A stretch of 64,000 nucleotides of DNA from Atherinomorus stipes (lineage: Eukaryota; Chordata; Actinopteri; Atheriniformes; Atherinidae). Below are positions 34,202 through 45,689 of this stretch, one piece after another. Every line of letters starts with the position of its first letter. Position 1 is the first letter of the stretch. A program made the translations under genes and the position numbers. The stretch is from the NCBI GenBank assembly GCA_023101725.1, contig JALJCO010012689.1:1-64000 (forward strand), written 5' to 3'. The notes beneath the pieces are model-generated. The model worked only from the letters and a program-made list of their open reading frames with translations, was not told where the DNA came from and did not search any database.

Positions 34202-34722
34202 AGGAGCTGTATCATGCTTTTCAAACGTTCCAAAAGTCAAATACAGGCATTTATAAGCTAAATATGTTCCCCTCGCTTCCCAATCATGACGGACATTTAT
34301 TATTCAGCAACGTTTCACAAGAAGAGCAGCCTGAAGTTGCCGTTCAGAAACGTTAACAGTCAAGCACGAGCTTGAGTTTAAACAATAACTTCTCTGTACT
34401 TATGTAATAAAATCATGTTAAATCCAAACAATAATAAATAATGTAAACTGCATTTTCTAACATACACATGTAAACAACTCACAATATCCAAATAATTAAT
34501 AGTAATCATGTAAAATGTATTTCATGTCATACATATATGAGAATAATTCACAACACCTCTCACCACTATAGAAACTAATCTGGTGTTAAATATTAGTTTT
34601 TTTTATGCATCTAATTTTCAACAGGGAAGTAAGATGGCTGACTGCACTGAACCACAAAGCTTTCGACCAGTTGCAACATGTTTTACGCCCATTTCATGAC
34701 GTCGCCCTGGAAGAGACAATCA
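34202..34722 (+). mobile_element. TTAA-type element E, truncated and interrupted copy
   Basis: Left end AGGAGCTGTATCATGC after TTAA (34198-34201). E sequence stops near 34275, resumes near 34560 (ACCACTATAGAAAC) and ends at 34722, where a different element begins (CACTGCGTTTACATGCAG). The inserted 280 bp is A+T-rich and unassigned. Confidence 0.72.
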
Positions 34723-34960
34723 CTGCGTTTACATGCAGCCAGTAACTCTTTCATAACCAGAATATTTGCAATAACCCGGTTGCGCACGGCCATGTAAACA
34801 CTGGCAAAAACCCGAATATGCTCATTTTCGGCTTTTTAAAAACCCGAATATTACCCCTGGGTTACTCCTTTTCTAACCGGAATATTTGGTCATGTAAACG
34901 CTTATTGGAATATCTCCATTGAAAGAAATATTTAGTTGTGTTCTGCGCATGCTCTATCTG
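34723..34960. repeat. Repeat with GTTTACATG end motifs
   Basis: Contains CACTGCGTTTACATGCAG, CCATGTAAACACTGG and GTCATGTAAACGC with several AACCCGAATAT / AACCGGAATATT words. Such words mark small fish DNA transposons. Its right boundary is uncertain. Confidence 0.45.
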
Positions 34961-35084
34961 CAAGTATTCTTGGTCTTTTGATTACAGATAAAAATCCATC
35001 AAATTAGTTGTGTGGATATTTTAAGGTAGGGGCTTATCTCTACCCTCTAAGGAAGCAGGAGGAATTTCAGGAAGAATAAATCAA

Positions 35085-35306
35085 GGCTGCAAGTGGACAA
35101 CCTCTCAACCTGGTGTAGTCTTAGGAAGGTGCTGGAAATGGAGAGATAGGGAAAAGAGATTTCTGCACACTTCATCTTTATCTGTACAAATGTCACTTTA
35201 TTTTTGAGCTTTCGGTCCTGGGGGACCTTCATCAGAGCAAAAAAATTCAAAAGCTCAGCAATAAAGTGACATTTGTACAGACAAAGTGTGTGGAAATCTC
35301 TTTTCA
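35085..35306 (-). mobile_element. 222-bp element with 17-bp TSD and hammerhead-like core
   Basis: The 17 bases CAGGAAGAATAAATCAA occur directly before (35068-35084) and after (35307-35323) this segment, a target duplication of the length made by reverse-transcription-based insertion. On the minus strand the centre reads CTGATGA, then a five-pair GGTCC/GGACC hairpin, then GAAA. The flanks form a long inverted repeat (35152-35200 with 35261-35306). This layout is known for the pseudo-LTRs of Penelope-like retroelements and related ribozyme-bearing retroelements. No protein is encoded. The affiliation is an inference. Confidence 0.65.
35199..35260 (-). ncRNA. Hammerhead-ribozyme-like motif
   Basis: Minus strand, 5' to 3': TGAGC, U-U, a U-rich loop, CUGAUGA (complement 35235-35229), one extra A, the GGUCC-CCCA-GGACC stem II, GAAA, then GCUCA. 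GCUCA can pair with the upstream TGAGC as the base of stem III, and the neighbouring arms continue that pairing for over 20 bp. Differences from an active ribozyme: an unpaired A between the CUGAUGA core and stem II, and no good stem I between the putative cleavage site and the core. It is therefore scored as a motif, possibly degenerate. Confidence 0.45.
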
Positions 35307-35323
35307 CAGGAAGAATAAATCAA

Positions 35324-36374
35324 AAGATAAAAAAATATTTTTTTCACGTGCGCAGATTAATATGAATACATCAATTGTACTGTAGATTTTTTTTTTTTAA
35401 AAGAAATAAAATTGTATCGCCTGTCTGTCTTTATGCCATAAAGGAGTTATCATTTGGCTTTTCTTTGATCCAGTCTCCCTAATTACTGAAATTTATCTGG
35501 GGGGAAAAAAAATCAAACGGAGAGCTCGTTCTGACCTTTTTTTTTTTTTTTTTTACTCCTATAACATCTCATGAGAGTACATGCAAGATTTTGACTGGGA
35601 AGAATATTTTAAACTTGTTTAATTAGAAATGTATTACTGCTGTAAATCTAGTCGACATTCTCAAATACACGGTAAAGTCAGCCCTCATTCACCAGCTGAC
35701 ACTTTTAGTTGAAATTTGTTTGTGCAAAAACTCCAGGCATTACGGTACAGCTTACACATAAGCTGCAAAGGGGAAAAAGGGTCTACAGCAGGACGGTCAC
35801 CATATCAGATTATATGATTGAAGTGGCATAAATCATTGCTCTGTTTTAGTCAGGAGACTGGCAACAACACCAGTATCCAGTAACGACCAGTCATTGATCA
35901 CGACCCTGCCTGAGTTCATCGCCCACAGCAGCGTCACAACAAACTGTCAATCAGTGATACTGTAGCTTTATGTGGTTTGCAGCCTTTTGCTGAGACACGG
36001 AAAATAAATGTAAAAACTGATTGTGGAGCCGTTTACAAACATCCACTTCACAGAACAATGCATCCCATTTAACACGAAATACGGAGGCCTATACAATTAG
36101 CATCTACCGTTAGCATGATTAGCAGTTAGCTGGTCTGCCTGCTGTTATCTCAGGATCTCATACACAATCAAGCATAACATAACACAAGCAGCGAGACTTA
36201 CTGATTACACTGCAGGTGAGTCCCTGACAGCTGGAACCGTTTTCTCTTTCCAAAAGCAAGGCTGATGCAGCAGGCGGGAATAGCAGGAACATTGTTGAAC
36301 ATAAATTTAATTCACTAGTCTCCACTCGGTGCAGGGACAATGAAAATGCTTTCGTGTTGATTTTGATAACCAAA
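35324..36374. other. Intergenic, nothing recognised
   Basis: A T20 run lies near 35538-35554. No exon or repeat family recognised. Confidence 0.35.
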
Positions 36375-36480
36375 GTTCAAGTTCACTTTATTTCTAAAGC
36401 ACTCTTACACTGATAAAGACAGATCAGGGTGCTTTACAACAATAAAACATAAAAAAAAAAAACAGCGCAGTTGACATGGG
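36375..36480 (-). repeat. LINE 3'-end fragment
   Basis: TTCAAGTTCACTTTATTTCT, AAAGCAC, then GTGCTTTACAACAATAAAA resembles the tail of L2-type LINEs and their SINE partners in reverse orientation. Confidence 0.5.
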
Positions 36481-36639
36481 AGTGGCGTTTAGACATCTTC
36501 AGTGATGGTGGTGTCGCAGCGGCTAAGCAGGTGATTTCAGGTTGTTGAAGGAGCGGAGAGGCTAATAGCTAGCCTCCTGTGGTGACAAAAACAACGGAGC
36601 AGAATCAAATCTGGTTTTGTGGAGAGCACACTCATGAGC

Positions 36640-37345
36640 TATTTTGGTTTGAATCAAAGGTTATTAAAGAATGGATGTCGTATCCGCTCACGTCTGAATA
36701 AGGGAAAGTTAAGCCAGTTGGGCGTGTCCCACCATCGCCATCTTGCCGCGTCGCATGAGTCGTCACTCCAGGAAAACACTAAAATGGGCAAGTGCTGCCT
36801 CGGAGCAAATGATTGACAGCGAATGTTCTCTGGGCTAAATCCTACCCGAGCGAACTTGAAACTAACAGGAGCTAAAGAAGATTAGCCTCCTAAGAGGCGG
36901 GATAAAGGTAAGACATGTTTGGTCTTGCTGTTAGCTGCTAAAAAACCACCATTTTGCTACTCTGCTGCAGACTGAGACCTCACCGAGAGCAAACAAGGAC
37001 TCAATGGTTAGCCACTGGTCGGCATCCAGTCTGCCGCATGTCAATCAAAAGGATACGCCCCTAATTATGTGTAATTTCAATATTAAATAACATCTAAACG
37101 GATGAGTTATAAAAAAAATACTCACCCTCCTCATAGTTGACATGAAGGTAAACTTGACCTATTAAACCTAAAATGATTTTTTGAACCAGGCTGTAAACAT
37201 GTTTATTTCTGCTGTGAAATTGGTCTTTTTAACATGGGAGTCTATGGAGATTCACTCTTGTTTGCAGCCAGACCCTCGTGGATCAAGAAAGAACTACAAT
37301 TATTAAACTAAACTTCCGGACTTCACTCTTTTCCAGCGGAGTCTG
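36640..37345 (+). repeat. F-family element, continuous copy
   Basis: Contains all F segments without interruption: AAGCCAGTTGGGCGTG, GCGGGATAAAGGTAAGAC, GCTACTCTGCTGCAGACTG, CAATGGTTAGCCACTGG, CATGTCAATCAAAAGGATAC, AATATTAAATAACATCTAAA and CAGGCTGTAAACATGTTTAT. It gives the empty-site sequences for the three insertions in the nested copy at 18.7-23.3 kb. Partial copies at 44283-44770 and (reversed) 45449-45640. Limits approximate. Confidence 0.65.
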
Positions 37346-37349
37346 CCCC

Positions 37350-38035
37350 TTGGTTTGTATAAAGAGCTTTTCAGGGAAGTTTCAAATGAGGTCCACCACC
37401 AAAATACATGTTTTAACAAGGAAAAATGCAGTTTCCAGATTTACAGATCAGCCATGCTGTGTTATGTCTGCTCTTTCCTCTTCATCTTTTATGGCCCTCC
37501 TCAGGCCATTGATGAGGATTAACATACAGTATTGTAGGTGCTTTCCAGTTGAATTATCCAGGGGGCAAAGACATGGTACTTCCTGATACTAAGAGTTGCT
37601 TCAAGTTATGAAAGGCTGATAAAGAATTATAATTTTTTCTCAGAAGTCCCCATTAAAGTAAAGCCAAGATGCTCATAAAGATAATTACAAAGTATGTTGG
37701 CCTTTATGAAAGCACAATATTGGAAAAAAGATGTAGGAAGTAGTCTAAATCTTGCAGTTACAGATCATTTAACTCCAAAAAATGACAAATGCTTGTGGTC
37801 TCTTCAGAGATGTGCTAATTTTGCCCACACTTTTTGCCCCTAGCATGCAAATAAACACAAAATGTTTAGTAATGAAACTCAGTGTGACTGTGTGTGTTAT
37901 TGATAAGCCATTTTATGTGACTGAACACAGCTGCAGTGATGACTTTCCTTTTTAAAATGGCCTTATGCTTCCCAGCTAATTAGCCACATGGTAGACGGTT
38001 GATTCGTTGGATGATTAATGGTGGATGTATGCGTT
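37350..38035. other. Intergenic, nothing recognised
   Basis: No repeat end, exon or RNA gene recognised. Confidence 0.35.
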
Positions 38036-38160
38036 TTTTTTTAACCTTTATTTAACCTAGAGGAAAACTCATTGAGATTAAAAATCTCTTTTGCAAGAGC
38101 GTCCTGGCCACAATAAGCCACAGCACATATGTTATGTGAACAAACACTTCTACTGATAGA
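38036..38160 (-). repeat. LINE 3'-end fragment (AACCTTTATTTAACC type)
   Basis: AACCTTTATTTAACCTAG, CTCATTGAGATTAAAAATCTC and CAAGAGCGTCCTGGCCA follow the pattern of a known teleost LINE 3' terminus, with the inverted TTGAGATT/AATCTC hairpin. No coding part. Confidence 0.5.
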
Positions 38161-38534
38161 ATCAGATAAAAGCTGGATCTTTGGCAGAAATTTGGCCTTT
38201 CTCTAACATTGTGTTGGATTTCGAGGCAATGTTTTGCCATTTTAAGCTTTTTGCACAATCACATTTCAGTTTCCACTCAAAGTTTGTACAGAGACTTTAT
38301 ATTTTTTGCAGGCATCTTCAGAAAAGTACACCTTTCCCCTCTGAACTATGGTTTAAGTTTTCCTTTAAAACTAGTTATTTTCTAAAGAACTATACACTTT
38401 TACACCAAAAAGTCTGTATATTTCTGCCTGAATTTTAGACATTTAAATCCTTTAAGTACCAGATGACCCAAATCAGCCCCACAACATCATAAAACCTCCA
38501 TCGTGCCTTGCTGTAAATACCAATATTATCTTCA

Positions 38535-38785
38535 TTACCTCCGCCGAGGAAGTAATGTTTTCGGTAGCGTTTGTCTGTCTGTCTGTCAGCAACTTTACGG
38601 AAAAAGTTCTGGATGGATTGACCTGAAATGTTCACCAGCCGTGTGTCTCAACCCAAGGATGAACCCATTACATTTTGGTGGTGATCCGGATTACCTTCTG
38701 GATCTAGGAATCTTTTGAAGGATTCTTTATCATTGCGAGAGCTGCTAGGTGGAGGTCTGCGCTCTCCGAGTGCTTTTCTAGTTGA
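38535..38785 (+). repeat. Dispersed repeat with ACCTCCGCC/GGAGGTCTGCGC ends
   Basis: Starts ATTACCTCCGCCGAGGAAGT, has a GTCTGTCTGTCTGTC tract, GGAAAAAGTTCTGGATGGAT and GATCCGGAT, and finishes with AGGTGGAGGTCTGCGCTCTCC. The same end occurs reversed at about 63368-63400 (GGAGAGCACAGACCTCCGCC). Superfamily unassigned. Confidence 0.6.
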
Positions 38786-38999
38786 TTATAATTTAATTTG
38801 AAGGTGTCATTTAAAACTTGTGTCTGTGCCTGCCTTGTAGCTTCTGCAGCACAGCATCTTATGAGACGACCAACAAACTTCAGCACTTGTCTAGTAGTCT
38901 TGACGAGAAATTCAGAGTCTCTCGGAAAAGAGAGGCTTTGTTCCGAGGACTTTAAAGTAGCATTGTTCCTACCCAGAACGATCAGGTAGGAAGTGGAAA

Positions 39000-39665
39000 G
39001 TCCAACAAAGTCTGGAAGCAGCTGAGATGCAGGACTCTGGTGAGCACATTGGCTACTGGGCGTGCTGGGTTTGGTGGTTTTCCTCAGCCCCGCTTTGAGA
39101 AGGGATACTGTAAGGAAAAACATCAGCTATCACCTGCCAGCAGGAGTCGAGGCAGACCTGCAGGATGCTGGGCATGCAGGAACAGAGAGCTTGGATGAGG
39201 TGGGTGCCAGACTGGTCTTAGGGCTGAGATCTGGCAGGTAGAGGCCCAGTGCCTGAAGTTCTTGATCCAAGCTGCATATTAAGTCTTTCCTAGTCCAGCG
39301 AACCTCCATCTCTAGTGCGAGACTGACACTCCAGCGTGTTCTCTGTGCTCTGGGGGAGGGTCACTCAAGCACATCCTCAGCTGCTACCTGAAAGCTCTGG
39401 GGAGGATCGACACCACTGGATATCAGCCTCTGCCGAATCCCAAACCAGCAGGCAGCCTTCTCACCTCAGCATCGGACTGGGAGCTGAGAGTTGACAAGTA
39501 TCCAGGCCACATCTCAACAACATCTCTGAGACCTCATGTCTTACTATCTGTGTCTCCTCAAGACAGAGAAAAGCAAGATGGGAGGACCACATGGAGGCAA
39601 GCAAGTGGAAGCAGTCCACATACCAGGTGCTGGTGGAGCAATGTCCAATGTTGTGAGCACATTGA
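39000..39665 (+). pseudogene. Non-LTR retrotransposon C-terminal pol remnant
   Basis: Plus-strand frames contain ALGEGHSSTSSAATLKALGR (about 39345-39405), a degraded version of the zinc-knuckle region of fish LINE polymerases. It is followed by a block ending KWKQSTYQVLVEQCPML (about 39600-39655). Stops and frame changes are frequent. Clade not assigned. Confidence 0.4.
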
Positions 39666-39684
39666 AGTAGGGTGCTGTGGCTTT

Positions 39685-39702
39685 GCTGGGGGGGGGGGGG
39701 GC
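39685..39702 (+). repeat. G-run
   Basis: A run of about 12 G with flanking G-rich sequence, positioned 20-40 bp before an AATATTGATAT-rich repeat. Confidence 0.6.
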
Positions 39703-39728
39703 TGCAAAGAGGACAACCATAAAGACTA

Positions 39729-39840
39729 GGGGTCTGAGAAAATATTGATATGGCAAAATATTGCAATATTTTGTGTTGTGATATTATATCGTTATTTAAA
39801 AGCACTGCATCAATATTTTTACAAAAAAAAATTTTGGGGG
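39729..39840. repeat. AATATTG-rich hAT-like fragment
   Basis: Clustered AATATTGATAT, AATATTGCAATATT and ATCAATATTTTT words are typical of decayed small hAT elements in fish. No ends visible. Confidence 0.35.
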
Positions 39841-40309
39841 ATTCTATTCCTGGGAGTATTTGAAATGGAGGAGAATTGGTGGTGTTTAATGTGCCTTTGA
39901 AACTTAATTGCTTTGATAAAGTGAAATGTAACTCCACATGTTGTTGAAGTGAATGAATCACACCAGACACACCATTCTTTACACCTAGCTTTGAGTACTA
40001 TCCTGTAAACACTGTCCACTGGCCTTCAACTTCCAAAATGAGTGTTTACAAGTGACAGTTTTTGTAGTTTTGACAGGATCTGACGTGCGGCGACCTACTT
40101 TGTAGGGAGTATGTATACGGCACATTGAACTACACACATTGCCCAATTTGCCCATTCTCAAGTCACACAAGACGCAATATTATTTCATAAAAAAGTTTTT
40201 ATTGAGATGCTACAATATGCCCAATAAGTTTTATACACAGCAATCAATTTCTTCTGTGGTGGATGTAAAAAAAAAACTTTATAAACCGGATGTTTCATGT
40301 TTGCAACTT

Positions 40310-40510
40310 CCTCCAAACGGAGCGGAGCGGACCAGAAAATAGAGTTGATCCGTATTTTTGGCGGAGGCCGACGGACCCGAGCGGACGTGTCGAAGCGGAG
40401 CGCTGGCGGAGAAGTGGACTGCTGCTCATTGATTAAAATAGCAACGGATTTGCTGCGTCGTGCGGACCGGAGCGGGGCGGAGGCAGTGGACGGAGGGGGT
40501 AAGACTGTCT
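40310..40510. other. CpG-rich GGAGCGGA-repeat patch
   Basis: In an A+T-rich region this 200-bp patch repeats CGGAGCGG, GCGGACC, GACGGACC and GGAGCGG words and is locally rich in CpG. No exon is evident. It may be part of a non-autonomous transposon with GGA/TCC-rich ends or a small CpG-island-like element. Confidence 0.4.
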
Positions 40511-40579
40511 TTTACAGGCTAGAGTGAACCACAGTACAGGTACAATGCAAGATGGATGCAAGTTAAGCTGTCGGTAGGG

Positions 40580-40790
40580 GGCGCGTCACTGAGAAAACTG
40601 CTAAAAGTTTCATTGTGTGCTCAGAACCTCGCCAGAGCAGGTACAGAAAATGTATCACCTCAGCTCGGAACACCCCCAGTGAAAAATCCCAATAACCGTG
40701 GCCAGGTGAGGTGAGATGAGCAGAAAAGTGATGTTGGAAAAGGGGCAGTAGTTGGCCACCGGGGGTTGCCATTTGGATGACTCCCATACA
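40580..40790. repeat. Probable dispersed repeat
   Basis: The segment GCTCAGAACCTCGCCAGAGC, AGGTACAGAAAATGTATCA, CAGCTCGGAACACCCCC, AACCGTGGCCAGGTGAGG resembles a compact fish DNA repeat in reverse. There is no other copy in the window. Confidence 0.3.
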
Positions 40791-42370
40791 CAGAGGAATA
40801 CATGACATCAACCCTACATGCTGTTTTTACAGAGCCAAATGGATGCACGTCAGTGTGTGTGCATCAATTTCAAAGTTTGGACATGAAAAGCTAAATTATG
40901 GCACAATATTGTTTTATCTTGCCATGTCCCACCTCCCTGCAGCAGAAGTGGGACATCTGTCTCACCTCACTGATGTTAAAGTCAGATGAGAAGTTTCATG
41001 AGGGTGCTGCAAAGTGTAGTGAAAGGACCTCATGAGAGAGAGTGGCCTGGATTGGATCTGACAACATCAGATTTGTGCTGTTCAGACTGTCATAAAAAGA
41101 TCAGATGTGGGCCACATGTGGGGAAAAAAGTCCACTTTAGCCCCTTTTGGCTGCTGTGGGAACATAGCTGTGTTTTGTCTGATTCTGAGTCCCCCATTAA
41201 AAACAAATCAATCTTTAAATCATTTAACTTATTAAAGGGCAATTTTTTAAAACTTAACTTTTGTTGCTCAAGAAATACTGCTTGGTCAATTACACCCTTT
41301 TATTCGTGGAAAATTAAACACAGTTTCACAAGTGGTCATTAAGCGATGTTTATTCCTCATTAGATCCATGTTTGAGATTCATTGAGCGTCGATGCTCTTT
41401 TTGTGTGTGACTCTCCACGTTAACACAGGTGCACACTCAGGAGGTGACCTGGGCGAGCACCGACCTCCGCTGTCGGCCACCGAGCAGATGGGAAGTAAGA
41501 CCCCACTAACCCCGTCTCGCATCAGTAGTTACAGTAGCAGCAGCAGGAAAGAAACAGTTCAGCTTTGCAGAATCACAGCAACCACAAGCAGTTATGATAA
41601 TCCAGCTGAACTGGCTTTGTCTTCGGGTTTTTGTTGGTTTTTACCACTGTCTAATATTTGTTTTCTTTTTGTCAGTGTTCTTATAAAGTTTTAAACCACA
41701 CATTTCTTGAAAAAAACAGTGCTGGGTGAACATTAACAAAGCAATGCCATTATGAAAGGTCCCAAATCCTGCCTTTTATCTAACTGAGCGATAATATGGG
41801 CTTAATTAGAAATAAACTGTTATTGTTTAAAGTCTCCTCGGTTAATTTACCTACAAACTTTGCAAAAAAGGGGACATTTAAGTTGATTACGAAACACAGA
41901 TAGAAAGGAATTTCAGTAATGTTGGAAATTTCCTGGAAGAGCATTTGAGATAAATAATCACTTTATTCTCCATCTCAAATTCTGACTTTTCCGACAGCAT
42001 GTAAGGATTTACTGTGAGAGAATTTGACAGCTAAAACTTAATCTGAGAGAAGGTTTAATCTGCTTTCAGAGATGTCTTCAGCAACCCAGTGGTTTCTTTT
42101 ATGGAAAACTTCATGGAGTTTTTGTTCATCATTATTATTATTATATCATTGCTCTGAACACCTGAGAAATCAGCACAAAGTTTTCTGAGACATGAGTGAA
42201 TGAACACAGCTTTCAAAGACAGTTACAAAGCTACTGACTTCAAAAGGACACTTTTATTTCTAAAAGGAAATATAATAAAACATTTACATCATAGGCAGAG
42301 CTACTCAGGGGTGCCTGCAGAGAATTTTTTTAGGGGTGGCCAGAGAAAATATCAGGGTGGCCAAGGGTTA
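40791..42370. other. Long unique stretch
   Basis: No repeat family. A possible acceptor and a short open frame near 41425-41700 have no recognised homology. The 41.7-42.2 kb part is A+T-rich and repeat-free. Confidence 0.35.
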
Positions 42371-42371
42371 T

Positions 42372-42605
42372 TAAAGGATAACTTTTATTTCTTTCAACCT
42401 GAACCTTATTTCTAGGAATATATACATGCATTTACTCACCAGTAACATTTCTGTTTCACCCCTTTGAATGCTACTGTATTTAGATTAGTTGTAGATCCGC
42501 ATATATCCATATAATGAACGTGAAGGATACAGAATGAATGGGCCTCTATATAAGGCATTATCTGCTGCAACCTCCTTAATTTCATCAATATACTGCAAAA
42601 ACTCA
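42372..42605 (+). repeat. H-family arm fragment
   Basis: TTAAAGGATAACTTTTATT, TCAACCTGAACCTTATTTCT, TTTACTCACCAGTAAC and CTATATAAGGCATTATCTGC match the left arm of the intronic element at 51420-53208. The opposite arm is absent. Confidence 0.65.
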
Positions 42606-42900
42606 AATCTTACCAGGTATAGTTTTCTAAGTCAAAATACCTCATCACACTTAAAATAAGGCAAAATCTCCTAAAGAGAAACATCTCAGTGAGATATAGG
42701 AACTTGTTGAGAAAAATGCATTTTATTTCAAGAAATCTTAAAAAGAAAATTTCACCTGTTCCATTGGCATAATTTCTTTTTTTGCTTTTTTTTTTTTTTT
42801 TTGCTTTACACATACATACATACAGTATATACTGTATATATATATATATATATATTTTTTTTTTCTTATTTTAAGAGTGGCCAAGATTTTATTTTTTTCT
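42606..42900. repeat. A+T-rich repeat with TA microsatellite
   Basis: CTCAAATCTTACC, CACTTAAAATAAGGCAAAA and AAGAAATCTTAAAAAG resemble a known teleost repeat. A T20 run and a (TA)n tract (about 42826-42855) follow. Confidence 0.45.
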
Positions 42901-44282
42901 TACAGTAAGCCGGACTTCACTTGCACAAGTCTAGTGTTTATTTTCAGGGGGACAACTCTGGATTCTACCTGTTTGAAGTAGCTTCCTAATGTTGGACATT
43001 ATTCACAAATATCTCCTTATGAATCTTCTTAGATTTATTCCCAAGTTGTACTTGAAAAGTTTAATGGCAAACTGCCGTCAGATTCATTAACATGTTCGTA
43101 TAGAAATTGTTTGCATCCTAAGTTGAAAGGATGGAACAGCTGGCTCTACACTTATAAATGCTCAAAAAATGACCATAAAAGTCATGACATTAAAACAGCA
43201 GACGACGGGTAAGACCAATAAGAAAAAATAACAAGTAGTAGAAAGACAAAAGGATGAATGAAAACAAAATAAAGATGTGTACTGAAGCCTGTTTTCCTCA
43301 TTTTTTTAGTGGTAACTCTGGTTATAAATAACTACATGATGAGCTTCAGATGATATAAAAACAGCTTTATGTACAAATGGGTCATTAATTACTGAACTTG
43401 GACAGCAGCCTGCAGTCGGGTCTCATGAGCGCGTCAGGACACACATCCTCGTGGTGTTATGGCTAAAGGGCAAAATGAAATAAATTAATTATCATGAAAT
43501 AGTCCACTGTACCTTCTACAGCTGGTAAAGCAAATTTCCACCTGCTGTGGTGTCATTTTAAAAGTGGTTCCCCTACGAAGCAAGTGCTGCAGCCAGGACG
43601 TAACCTTAATTTCTTATAAAAACGTATTCTGATAAAGTAAACACTGTTTTAATTATTAAATACCACATTAAGAAGGAGGATCTGGGAGTCACAGGAGAGA
43701 GTGATACGTGCGACTGAAAGGATGGATCTAGAGTGTGTGTGCAGTTCTTATCATTAATGGTGGTAGGAACACCAGCAGACTGTCAGCTCTCTTCATAGGT
43801 TTACTGGTTAGTGTTTGTCAATTTTGGTGAATCCCACAATTTTTTGTAAATGTTCATAAGTAGCATTTATGCGCAAATTCGTTCCTGAGAACGGTTGGTG
43901 AATGAGGGCCAGTGTGGCTTCATATTTCTAGAAGAAATTTTCAAGTTCAAGTATTAGAACATTATGTAAGGCTGTTTACCTGATGTTAGCATGACACTAT
44001 GTAGCAGTGCTAATCTAGTTATATGCACTAGATTAGTTTAAAGATAATGTGGTGAAAGCAGGTCAAATTTAGTTTTCAGTGAGGATATTTAGGGACTACA
44101 CAACACATTTTATCAAGATTTTCACATTGGAGCTGAAAACAAACTTTACAGAATGCTCAGAGTGGGCTTCCGCAGTATCTGCTGACTAAGCTAGCGCTAC
44201 ATGTTTCAGTTTAACTTAAACAGGAGGCTAGCAAGGCTGCCAGTTTTAAACAGACTGTATAAAAGAGGGAACCTTTCACACA
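42901..44282. other. Intergenic, nothing recognised
   Basis: No exon, RNA gene or repeat family recognised. Confidence 0.35.
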
Positions 44283-45640
44283 TGTCACCCATTGGTTTCT
44301 GAGGAGCTAAAAGTGAAGCCAGTTGGGCATTCCCATTGTCGATATCTTAGCCCCGTTGCTTGTGTCGTCACTACCAGAAAATACATTAATGGGCAGCCTC
44401 GGGGCAAAGATAGACAGCCAACGTACACTGGGCTAAATGCTAACCGAGCTAACTCAAAACTGACAGGAGCTAACAAAGATTAGCCCTGTAAATGGCAGGC
44501 TAAACGTGAGGCATGCTTGGACTTGCAGTTAGCTGGCTAAAAACCACCGTAGTGTGACTCTGCCACAAGCAGAGGCTTCCTGGGAGCAAACAAGAAGCCA
44601 GCTAGTAGCCACCGGCCATGAAGGTAAGCTTGACCAATTCAACCTAAAATGAATTTTTGAACCAGGCTGTAAACATTTATTTCTGCTGTGAAATTGCCCT
44701 TTTTAACATGGGAGTCTTTGGAGATTTGCTCTGTTCTGCAGAAGAGTGGACTACAATTTTTGGGCAACTCTAATGGGCCGTTCACACGAGGATGATTGCG
44801 GGTAAAAATGACAAGCTTTCGTTTACGCGGCAACAGCGTTATTCTGGGTTGAAGACGCAGAAATCTGAAGACTCATTCCCAAAGTGGAATTCCTTAAGAT
44901 GCGACGCTGTTGTGTTCTCGTCTGCACGGCCCAAAATGCTCACGCCATTCTCACGTCGCATGCACGTTGACGTCACACACAAACAGAAAAAACAAAAGTC
45001 GGACTACAAGGCCGTCTCATTTCAGAAACAATTAAACGGCTTCGAAGTGTGCGGACTACAAAGGCTACGGAGTGGCCTGCGTAGTCCGCGCACTTGGTAG
45101 TGTGTAGGTAGTTTATTTACAGTCTTTGGTGCAGACCCCAAAATGGGACATAGGCTGCCTTACATAAACCCAGCAGATCTAAGGTAGATTTTATGCATGC
45201 GCGCGGACATGGAGTTCTATCACAGCACCACCTAACGGCTTGGCGTGCATATCCGATAGAACTGCACACACTCTTTCGTCCTCGTATGCACACAGATTTC
45301 TTCGTGACGATGCTCGTGTAGACGCGGACAAAAAGATAAAGATGAGACGCCAATTTTGCATCTTCTCTTCTGATCGTTGTGAACATAGCCTAAAGTTGCT
45401 TCACTTTTCTCACCCGAGGTTGCCGCTTGATTTTAAAGTTAGGCAGAGAAAAGTGAAGCCAACCCGCAAGTGTAGTCTCTCCCCCTCGCCATCCACTAGG
45501 GTCAGGCTCCAAAAGGAATCAATCCCCACAGACTCCCACGTTAAAAAGGCCAACTTCACAGCAGAAATAAACATGTTTACAGCCTGGTTCAAAAATTCAT
45601 TTTAGGTTTAATAGGTCAAGTTTACCTTCAGGACAACCAT
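44283..45640. repeat. Two partial F copies facing each other
   Basis: The forward F part (44300-44770: AAGTGAAGCCAGTTGGGC to GGAGTCTTTGGAGATTTGC) and the reversed part (45449-45640: AGTGAAGCCAACCC, then CCCCACAGACTCCCACGTTA to AGGTTTAATAGGTCAAGTTT) flank the element at 44774-45390. Together they form a large imperfect palindrome. Confidence 0.6.
44774..45390. mobile_element. TAA-flanked DNA element (Harbinger-like ends)
   Basis: Ends TGGGCCGTTCACACGAGG and, inversely, GGCTATGTTCACAACGA, with TAA on each side (44771-44773 and 45391-45393). It is CpG-rich relative to its surroundings and 617 bp, with no transposase. GTTCACAC-type termini with TWA targets are common for PIF/Harbinger derivatives in fish. 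Confidence 0.65.
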
Positions 45641-45689
45641 GAAAAGGATGGATTGAAAAAAAAAGAATCCTCATCATTAATCTTGAAAT

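Noticed and set aside
41392..41694. Open frame after an apparent acceptor, possible host exon
   Set aside because: No recognisable domain, no partner exon and no conserved motif; the splice-like sites are weak.
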